DNA of 5,600 nt, from the NCBI GenBank assembly GCA_009835515.1, contig VXXH01000780.1, forward strand, positions 1 through 5,600, in the 5' to 3' direction. The position numbers were made by a program, and so were the translations under genes. Source of the DNA: Candidatus Poribacteria bacterium. GTDB taxonomy: Bacteria; Poribacteria; WGA-4E; WGA-3G. Below, one piece after another: positions 1 to 4,551 of this stretch (positions are counted from its first letter, which is position 1; each line of letters opens with the position of its first letter). Below the pieces are notes generated by a model that made no database searches, was not told the origin of the DNA, and saw only the letters and a program-made list of their open reading frames with translations.

Positions 1-965
1 TCCTGAATAGGTTCTCCATTGACAGGTCGCAAGGCGAAAAACGTCTTGCGAATATCCTCGCCGACTAAGTTGAGTTTGGTTTGGAAGGCATCGAGAAACT
101 CGTGTAGACCGGTTGAGAGGATCTGTTTGACTTGGGCATACGCGAATTCGGCACGGAGTTGCCCTAAACGCTGCTCTGCGGTATTGGAGAACGTCGCTAA
201 AGGCGTGCCGGATATCGCGTGCAATGACTCTTCCGCTTTGGACAGGCAATAGAGAACAGAGCGCGGGAATTCACGGTCTAACAACAAAAAAGCGACGACA
301 TCATCTGGGGAGATGAGTCCGTAGGTGCGGCGATACATTTCAAACCCGCTGGCAGAATGAAGCAGCGCGCCCCACTGAATATCATCAAACGGTGTATTGA
401 CATCCCAGATAGAGGGGAGCAGGATAAAGTATTTGACATCAACGATCCTTGAGGTCTTGTCGGCGCGTTCAATCAAACGTCCCAACTGACAGAAGTGCCA
501 CCCTTCGCTATGGGACATGATATTATCTGTGAGTCCCATGAAGAGGTGTGATGCGAGTTTGATCTCTGTGAAGAATTCATGGGGTTCCGCCATCGCCCAC
601 TGTTCGGAAGTGTTTGCGACCAGTAAGTAGGCATCGTTTAGCTGCTCCCACATCTCTGACGAGATATTTTCGCGTATGGACCGGGCGTTTTCTCGACCCG
701 CCCGTAAGCAAGAGACAATTGAATTTGGGTTTTCAGCGTCAAACGCCAAAAATCGGATGACGGCTTCACGTGATGCTTCGCCATAACGCTCGGCAAACAC
801 TTCATCATCGCCTGTGGTCGCGACAAGAGGTTCCCACTGTGCCTGCATACCGACGGGTGCGTCAAGGATCAAACGCAAATTGACATCGACGAAACGGGCG
901 ACATTCTCGGCACGTTCAATGTAGCGACTCATCCAATAAATTGATTCTGCAACGCGACTCAGCAT
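1..965 (-). CDS. alpha-E domain protein (DUF403), 3' end beyond window
   Basis: The reading frame opens at the ATG at 965 and stays open for 321 codons to the left window edge, so the stop codon lies outside. The protein begins MLSRVAESIYWMSRYIERAE, the characteristic opening of the alpha-E (DUF403) family. It looks all-helical, with no signal peptide or membrane segment, so it is probably cytoplasmic. A second copy of the signature, LGRLIERADKTSRIVDV, is at about residues 161-177, after SEGWHFCQ. Family members are usually about 310-320 residues, so only a few residues should be missing. The biochemical role is not established. Comparative genomics links the family to circularly permuted ATP-grasp enzymes in predicted peptide-synthesis operons, and that partner lies directly upstream here, 9 bases away. 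The start is supported by GGAGG at 975-971, five bases before the ATG. Family assignment is strong; function is inference. Confidence 0.93.
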   Translation of the reverse strand, partial: MLSRVAESIYWMSRYIERAENVARFVDVNLRLILDAPVGMQAQWEPLVATTGDDEVFAERYGEASREAVIRFLAFDAENPNSIVSCLRAGRENARSIRENISSEMWEQLNDAYLLVANTSEQWAMAEPHEFFTEIKLASHLFMGLTDNIMSHSEGWHFCQLGRLIERADKTSRIVDVKYFILLPSIWDVNTPFDDIQWGALLHSASGFEMYRRTYGLISPDDVVAFLLLDREFPRSVLYCLSKAEESLHAISGTPLATFSNTAEQRLGQLRAEFAYAQVKQILSTGLHEFLDAFQTKLNLVGEDIRKTFFALRPVNGEPIQ

Positions 966-970
966 GACAA

Positions 971-975
971 CCTCC
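971..975 (-). promoter_or_regulatory. Ribosome binding site overlapping the upstream stop codon
   Basis: GGAGG (minus strand 975-971) lies 5 bases before the ATG of the alpha-E gene at 965. Its first G is the last base of the TAG stop (977-975) of the ATP-grasp gene. A ribosome terminating there would sit on the binding site, so translational coupling of the two proteins is likely. This site also fixes the alpha-E start. Confidence 0.8.
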
Positions 976-2444
976 TACGCCCCTTTCCCCGTAACGGGCG
1001 GGGATCCCGGGTCCGATAAGACCCACGTATCTTTGCTACCGCCACCTTGTGAGGAGTTGACGACAAGTGACCCCTTTTTGAGTGCGACCCGTGTCAATCC
1101 ACCTGGGAGGACGTAAATCTCTTCACCATAAAGAATAAACGGACGCAAGTCAACGTGCCGTCCCTCAAAATGGTCGTCAATCATCACCGGCACCCGTGAA
1201 AGTGCGAGTGTCGGTTGGGCAATGTAATTGCGCGGATTGTCTTTAATTCGGCGGGCAAACTCCTCGTGTTCTGCTTTGGTGGCATGGGGACCAATCAGCA
1301 TTCCATAGCCACCAGACTGGTTCGCTTCTTTCACAACGAGCTCGTCGAGATGTTCGAGAACATATTTCTGATCGCTATCTTTCCAACACATGTAGGTCGG
1401 AACATTTGGAACGATAATGTCTTCGCCGAGATAATACTTGATGATCTCAGGGACGAAAGCACAGACGACTTTGTCGTCGGCGACACAGGTGCCAGGGGCA
1501 TTAACCAAAGCGACACGTCCGGCTTTGTAAACATCCATCAATCCGGGAACGCCGAGCATTGATTCGGGTTTGAACGCTTTCGGGTCAAGGAAATCGTCGT
1601 TAATGCGGCGGTAGATGACATCAACACGCTCAAAGCCTTTCGTGGTGCGCGCGTGCACAAACCCGTCCATTACGACGAGATCGCGTCCCTCAACCAATTC
1701 AACGCCCATCTGTTGCGCGAGGAAGGAGTGCTCAAAGTATGCGGAGTTATAAACGCCCGGTGTGAGTACCGCAACTTCAGGAGATAAGATTTTGTCGGTT
1801 ACGAGGTACCGGAGCGTATTTAGCAATTGGCTCGGATAATCTTCGACCGGTTGAATTTGCGACATCCCAAAGAGTTGCGGAAAGGTCCGCTTCATTAACT
1901 GCCGATTTTCCACGACATAAGAGACTCCAGATGGACAACCGAGATTATCTTCCAATACATAAACTTGTCCATCGCTATCGCGAACTAAGTCTGTGCCAGT
2001 GATATGGCACCAGACACCGCGCGGCGGGTCTAAACCGATGCAGGGTTTTAGGTATCTTTCCGATGAAAGCACGACATCTGCTGGGACGATACCGTCTTTG
2101 AGAATTTTTTGGTCGTGGTAAACGTCGTCAATGAACAGGTTCAGTGCGTGGATGCGCTGTTTGAGTCCACGTTCTATCCATTCCCATTCACTGGCATCAA
2201 TGATTCGGGGAATGAGGTCGAACGGAAAGATTTTTTCGACCCCTTGTTCGTCTGCGTAGACGTTGAACGTGATGCCCATTCGGAGCAACGCGTATTCAGC
2301 GGCAATTTGGCGACGCGTGAGTTCGCCTTCAGGAAAACTCTCAATCCGCTCTACCAACATCTGGGCAGCGGGACGAGCACTCCCATCTGGGGCAAACATC
2401 TCGTCATAAAATCCGTCAGTGCTGTATTCCTCAAATCCTGTCAT
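975..2444 (-). CDS. Circularly permuted ATP-grasp protein, type 2 (DUF404/DUF407)
   Basis: This is a complete 489-residue protein, normal for the family. Visible motifs in order are DEMF (14-17), GITFNVYADEQG (57-68) with FPFDLIPRII, the acidic ATP/metal motif VLEDN (163-167) followed by PSGVSYVVENR, VIYRRINDDFLDP (276-288), LGVPGL, VNAPGTCVADDK (314-325), then VVKEANQSGGYGMLIGP (370-386), the nucleotide-binding lysine and glycine-rich loop. The series ends with IAQPTLALSRVP, RHVDLRPFILYG and LVVNSSQGGGSKDTWVL (460-476). The acidic motif precedes the lysine/glycine loop, the permuted order of this family. Such enzymes are predicted ATP-dependent amide or peptide ligases; the substrate is unknown. 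The ATG at 2444 is preceded by GGAGG at 2458-2454 with 9-base spacing. The alpha-E gene follows after 9 bases, so the two form an operon. The family's usual NxRxPSG reads NLGCPSG (167-173) here, losing a normally conserved arginine. Confidence 0.95.
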   Translation of the reverse strand: MTGFEEYSTDGFYDEMFAPDGSARPAAQMLVERIESFPEGELTRRQIAAEYALLRMGITFNVYADEQGVEKIFPFDLIPRIIDASEWEWIERGLKQRIHALNLFIDDVYHDQKILKDGIVPADVVLSSERYLKPCIGLDPPRGVWCHITGTDLVRDSDGQVYVLEDNLGCPSGVSYVVENRQLMKRTFPQLFGMSQIQPVEDYPSQLLNTLRYLVTDKILSPEVAVLTPGVYNSAYFEHSFLAQQMGVELVEGRDLVVMDGFVHARTTKGFERVDVIYRRINDDFLDPKAFKPESMLGVPGLMDVYKAGRVALVNAPGTCVADDKVVCAFVPEIIKYYLGEDIIVPNVPTYMCWKDSDQKYVLEHLDELVVKEANQSGGYGMLIGPHATKAEHEEFARRIKDNPRNYIAQPTLALSRVPVMIDDHFEGRHVDLRPFILYGEEIYVLPGGLTRVALKKGSLVVNSSQGGGSKDTWVLSDPGSPPVTGKGA

Positions 2445-2505
2445 GGCAATGCGCCTCCCTATTGATCGCTGATGCCGCAGCGAGGATACAAAATGCTAAA
2501 GAGTA

Positions 2506-2522
2506 GCGATTTTAGGAATCGC
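2506..2522 (-). repeat. 6-bp dyad in the probable ATP-grasp leader
   Basis: GCGATT (2506-2511) and AATCGC (2517-2522) are perfect inverted repeats around a 5-base loop. The dyad ends 62 bases before the ATP-grasp start and would form a small hairpin in its leader RNA. Only the symmetry is seen; no function is claimed. Confidence 0.4.
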
Positions 2523-2526
2523 GTGA

Positions 2527-2540
2527 ACCTTATACAAGGT
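2527..2540. repeat. 5-bp dyad ACCTT-ATAC-AAGGT
   Basis: ACCTT (2527-2531) and AAGGT (2536-2540) form a short inverted repeat with a 4-base centre, 4 bases from the neighbouring dyad. It could be an operator half-site pair or a chance palindrome. It is too short to assign. Confidence 0.3.
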
Positions 2541-2757
2541 GTGATGCAATACTTGTGCTAATTTCGATTTGTTCCGAAAGTTGATGCCCTGTTTTAGTCG
2601 CTTGCGCAATATAACACACTTCGGCGTTGTACAGAGATGTGAGGGCAAGTTAGATGCCTGCCGTTTGTATGCTAATTTTTGAGGCAATGCGGCCAGTTGC
2701 TGTCTAATTATGATGCATCGGTTGATTTCTATTTTGGACGAAAGTGCGCCTGATGTT

Positions 2758-2786
2758 ATGATGCCATACCTAAGGAGCAAAGTCAA
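2758..2786 (-). promoter_or_regulatory. Weak sigma70-like promoter candidate for the ATP-grasp/alpha-E operon
   Basis: On the minus strand TTGACT (2786-2781) is followed by a 17-base spacer and CATCAT (2763-2758). The -35 matches consensus at 5 of 6 positions and the -10 at 4 of 6. A start near 2751 would give a leader of about 300 bases containing both dyads. No better candidate was seen closer to the gene. The long leader and poor -10 keep confidence low. Confidence 0.3.
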
Positions 2787-2828
2787 GTAAAATCTGAACA
2801 GAGGCATTTAGGCTATTATTTATCTGAA

Positions 2829-2866
2829 TCGCGGATTATCGCGGATTTCACAGATTTCGCGGATTT
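2829..2866. repeat. Degenerate ~10-bp tandem repeat with CGCGGATT core
   Basis: CGCGGATT occurs at 2830-2837, 2840-2847 and 2858-2865. A diverged unit (CACAGATTT) fills the gap at 2849-2857, giving roughly four units with a 9-10 base period. Similar 'cgcggatttcacagatt' arrays are, from memory, scattered in intergenic DNA of several uncultured bacteria. No function is known to me. Confidence 0.6.
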
Positions 2867-2923
2867 TGGATTCTGTTTGTTTTTCGGCTTTTGTAAACCT
2901 ACAACAAGGCATCTTTTTTAAAA

Positions 2924-2951
2924 TTGACACTTACAGTTGGGCGGATATAAA
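2924..2951 (+). promoter_or_regulatory. Strong-looking plus-strand promoter sequence, TTGACA-N16-TATAAA
   Basis: TTGACA (2924-2929, perfect -35) and TATAAA (2946-2951, 5 of 6 for -10) are separated by 16 bases, on the strand opposite to every gene here. Transcription would start near 2957, at the left arm of the hairpin repeat, and would run antisense into the 3' end of the dioxygenase gene from base 3061. No plus-strand gene lies downstream, so the match may be fortuitous or part of the repeat. Confidence 0.4.
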
Positions 2952-2955
2952 GGAC

Positions 2956-2980
2956 AAGGGCAGGCACAAGACCTGCCCTT
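2956..2980. repeat. Intergenic hairpin repeat, copy 1 (GGCACAAGACC core)
   Basis: AAGGGCAGG (2956-2964) and CCTGCCCTT (2972-2980) form a perfect 9-bp stem around a 7-base loop, CACAAGA. A related hairpin with the same loop starts 48 bases further on. From memory, this 'GGGCAGGCACAAGACCTGCCC' type of element is a dispersed intergenic repeat in poribacterial genomes. No T-run follows on either strand, so it is not a standard intrinsic terminator, although it lies downstream of the dioxygenase gene. Confidence 0.7.
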
Positions 2981-3005
2981 ACAATTTACGATTCTTATGG
3001 ACGAT

Positions 3006-3023
3006 GGGTAGGCACAAGACCTA
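3006..3023. repeat. Intergenic hairpin repeat, copy 2 (degenerate)
   Basis: GGGTAGGCACAAGACCTA matches copy 1 (2958-2975) at 16 of 18 positions with the same CACAAGA loop. The two differences, C to T at 3009 and G to A at 3023, lie opposite each other in the stem, so pairing is kept (TAGG with CCTA). Beyond base 3023 the right arm no longer matches and the stem stops at 4 bp. Confidence 0.6.
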
Positions 3024-3060
3024 AGGGAACGCCCAAGCAAAAATCCCTACAGTCGTGATG

Positions 3061-4239
3061 TTAACCAACGGTTTGGAAGGCTTCCCACGCGTCGCCTGCC
3101 GCTGCAGCCTGACGTTCCAATTCGGTGCGCCAGCCAACGACTTTTCCTGATTTGATCTGCTGAACATCAAATCCAGCGTATCGATCTTCAAGAGTGCCTC
3201 CGAGTTTCTGAGTTTCTGCCCAGCGGTCCCATGCCGTTTGCATAAACCCGTGGGGTAAAGCGTCCCGGACAGCAGGATCGAGTTGCCACGCGTTTCGTGC
3301 GTCTGCGACCGAAGGCTCACCGGTGAATTCACCCGACCACTTCGACCAACCGATTGACAAAGTGTTGCGCTCGCGCTCAGGCACGGTATGCCCGGTGTGG
3401 ATGTTATTGCCATTGCGGATGAGTGCCTCCCCGGGCTTGAGCCGAATCGCAACCTGATCAGGTAACGGGTCTTTCTTGTTCCAACTCGGTGTATAGGGGA
3501 CACCCTGATCTTTCATCGATTGTGGAAGTAGGACATCATGCTCAAAAGGGGTGCGCCATCGGTGGTGGCTACCCGGAATCAGCTCATGACATTCATCGTC
3601 TGTGAGTGCCAAAAACATACTCACACCGTTCCGTTCGGTAATCCGCTTCTCGTTGCTTTCTTGGATTTCTTTCCAGCGGATCCGTTCTACCTCTTCAGAA
3701 TAATCCTCAGGGGTATCCCCGCGGATTTCTTTTTGTGAGAAGTAGCCTACCCCATCGCCCCACCACGTCACGTCTCTGTGCCAACTGGGTCCGTTTTCCT
3801 GTTTCCGTGGGTTCGCCCACAGGAGCATACCACTAAACGTCAGGTCCTCAGGTTGTAACCCATGGCACCATGAACTAATGAAGTCGAGGAAATCCGAAGA
3901 GCCGTGGAATTCGGCGAAACTTGACTCATCAAAAGCGGGATGGATGAGTCCTCGGATTGCCCACGGTTCGTTGTGTGCTGCGCGATGGACATAACCCTTC
4001 GAGCAATCAATTTTGTCGTAGACGTGTTCAGGGGCACACGCTTCGGTAACACGCCGTCCGGCTTCTCGAAGGATAGGAATCCAAGGATTATCAACAAAGT
4101 CGTTGATGATGACAAAACCGTGCTCCTTTAGATATGCCAGTCTTTCAGGTGTGGCACCCGGAGCCGAAAGTTCAGGTTCGAAATCTGCGAACGCAGTCGC
4201 GCGATAAGTTTCCGTCGCTTGTACTTCACTTGTGCTCAT
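3061..4239 (-). CDS. Phytanoyl-CoA dioxygenase (PhyH) family Fe(II)/2-oxoglutarate oxygenase
   Basis: This is a complete 392-residue protein. An N-terminal helix and strand (YLKEHGFVIINDFVD, 36-50) are typical of PhyH proteins. The facial triad is visible: HxD as H154-R-D156 in PSWHRDVTWW, and the distal histidine most likely H281 in GNNIHTGH. R291 (ERERNTLSIGW), 10 residues later, is the likely 2-oxoglutarate carboxylate ligand. FLALTDDECHELIPGSHH (209-226) is the family's core strand and loop. These enzymes couple 2-oxoglutarate decarboxylation to hydroxylation of small organic substrates. The substrate cannot be told here, and activity on phytanoyl-CoA should not be assumed. A charged stretch at about 167-204, rich in Glu, Arg and Lys, separates the HxD from the core strand and may be a substrate lid. 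No signal peptide. GGAGG at 4251-4247, seven bases before the ATG at 4239, supports the start. Confidence 0.92.
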   Translation of the reverse strand: MSTSEVQATETYRATAFADFEPELSAPGATPERLAYLKEHGFVIINDFVDNPWIPILREAGRRVTEACAPEHVYDKIDCSKGYVHRAAHNEPWAIRGLIHPAFDESSFAEFHGSSDFLDFISSWCHGLQPEDLTFSGMLLWANPRKQENGPSWHRDVTWWGDGVGYFSQKEIRGDTPEDYSEEVERIRWKEIQESNEKRITERNGVSMFLALTDDECHELIPGSHHRWRTPFEHDVLLPQSMKDQGVPYTPSWNKKDPLPDQVAIRLKPGEALIRNGNNIHTGHTVPERERNTLSIGWSKWSGEFTGEPSVADARNAWQLDPAVRDALPHGFMQTAWDRWAETQKLGGTLEDRYAGFDVQQIKSGKVVGWRTELERQAAAAGDAWEAFQTVG

Positions 4240-4282
4240 TATTCTTCCTCCCTGTCAGGCAGTTACTTTGAGTGAGTAAACT

Positions 4283-4310
4283 ATTCTAACGCACTTCACA
4301 TATTTTTCAA
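4283..4310 (-). promoter_or_regulatory. Proximal promoter candidate for the dioxygenase gene
   Basis: TTGAAA (4310-4305) and TAGAAT (4288-4283) are spaced by 16 bases, each 5 of 6 to consensus. A start near 4276 would give a short leader of about 37 bases containing the ribosome binding site. It lies about 120 bases downstream of a second candidate. Confidence 0.45.
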
Positions 4311-4403
4311 AATCTTAGTGCACGGCAATCAGCAGTCAGAATTCGGAAATTCGTCTTACAGAAGCACCGAATGCCTCTATGTGAAATTAGGTTGGTTTTC
4401 ATA

Positions 4404-4432
4404 AAGATACCGCTTTCAACGGCATCTGTCAA
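4404..4432 (-). promoter_or_regulatory. Distal promoter candidate for the dioxygenase gene
   Basis: TTGACA (4432-4427) is followed by an optimal 17-base spacer and TATCTT (4409-4404). The -35 is perfect and the -10 matches 4 of 6. The bases just upstream are T-rich on the transcribed orientation (ATTTTTTC), resembling an UP element. A start near 4397 gives a leader of about 158 bases that would include the proximal promoter. Confidence 0.5.
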
Positions 4433-4453
4433 GAAAAAATTGGTAGATTTTTC

Positions 4454-4476
4454 GGATGAGACAAAAAGGGATGAGA
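4454..4476. repeat. 8-bp direct repeat GGATGAGA, 15 bases apart
   Basis: GGATGAGA occurs at 4454-4461 and 4469-4476, 22 bases upstream of the distal -35 box of the dioxygenase gene. Its position fits an activator site, but the purine-rich surroundings make coincidence plausible. Confidence 0.3.
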
Positions 4477-4506
4477 AATAATAAGGGGTTAAGGGATCTG
4501 TTAGCG

Positions 4507-4537
4507 TGGGACGGAGCGTGATTTTTACTCCGCCCCA
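4507..4537 (-). terminator. GC-rich hairpin after the FGE-fold gene
   Basis: On the minus strand TGGGGCGGAG (4537-4528) pairs with CTCCGTCCCA (4516-4507) in a 10-bp stem with one G-U pair and an 11-base loop. It starts 14 bases after the stop at 4552. The same pair is an A-C mismatch if read on the plus strand, which favours minus-strand function. There is no T-run after it, so it may end transcription weakly, with help from Rho, or protect the 3' end. Confidence 0.5.
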
Positions 4538-4551
4538 TTCGGCTGTTACTA

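Larger units (their letters stand above)
2445..3060. other. 616-base intergenic region between dioxygenase and ATP-grasp genes
   Basis: No convincing coding sequence was found. Both flanking genes are on the minus strand, so this holds the 3' flank of the dioxygenase gene and the leader of the ATP-grasp operon. The half near the dioxygenase (about 2820-3030) holds repeat material: a CGCGGATT cluster, a promoter-like sequence on the plus strand and two related hairpins. The half near the ATP-grasp gene holds two short dyads and a weak promoter candidate. The remainder looks like unremarkable, AT-richer spacer. Confidence 0.7.
4240..4551. other. 312-base intergenic region with dioxygenase promoters
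   Basis: No gene is seen. Read on the minus strand it contains the hairpin after the FGE-fold gene, an 8-bp direct repeat, two promoter-like sequences, a small dyad (GAATT-CGGA-AATTC, 4339-4352) and the dioxygenase ribosome binding site. The AT-rich composition and promoter matches suggest that the dioxygenase is transcribed from here and not only by read-through from the gene upstream. Confidence 0.7.

Noticed and set aside
1215..1562. Plus-strand open frame of 115 codons opposite the ATP-grasp gene
   Set aside because: It lies wholly antisense to a gene with strong family motifs, and its translation resembles nothing known. It is a shadow of the real coding frame, as is the one at 2109-2465.
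2496..2807. 103-codon open frame on the minus strand in the intergenic region
   Set aside because: It has no recognisable domain and a basic, low-quality composition. No good ribosome binding site was seen, and it overlaps the probable leader and promoter of the ATP-grasp gene. It looks like a chance frame.
2829..2866. CGCGGATT cluster as a CRISPR array
   Set aside because: The units are about 10 bases with no spacers between the first copies, far from repeat-spacer architecture, and no cas gene is present.
2956..2980. Hairpin repeat as an intrinsic terminator of the dioxygenase gene
   Set aside because: There is no T-run after the stem on the minus strand, and it lies about 80 bases past the stop. 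It recurs as a repeat, so a dispersed element is the better reading.
3021..3503. 160-codon minus-strand frame overlapping the dioxygenase 3' half
   Set aside because: It is in a different frame from the dioxygenase, whose motifs (H281, R291) fall in the same stretch. The Ser/Arg-rich translation is typical of an out-of-frame reading.
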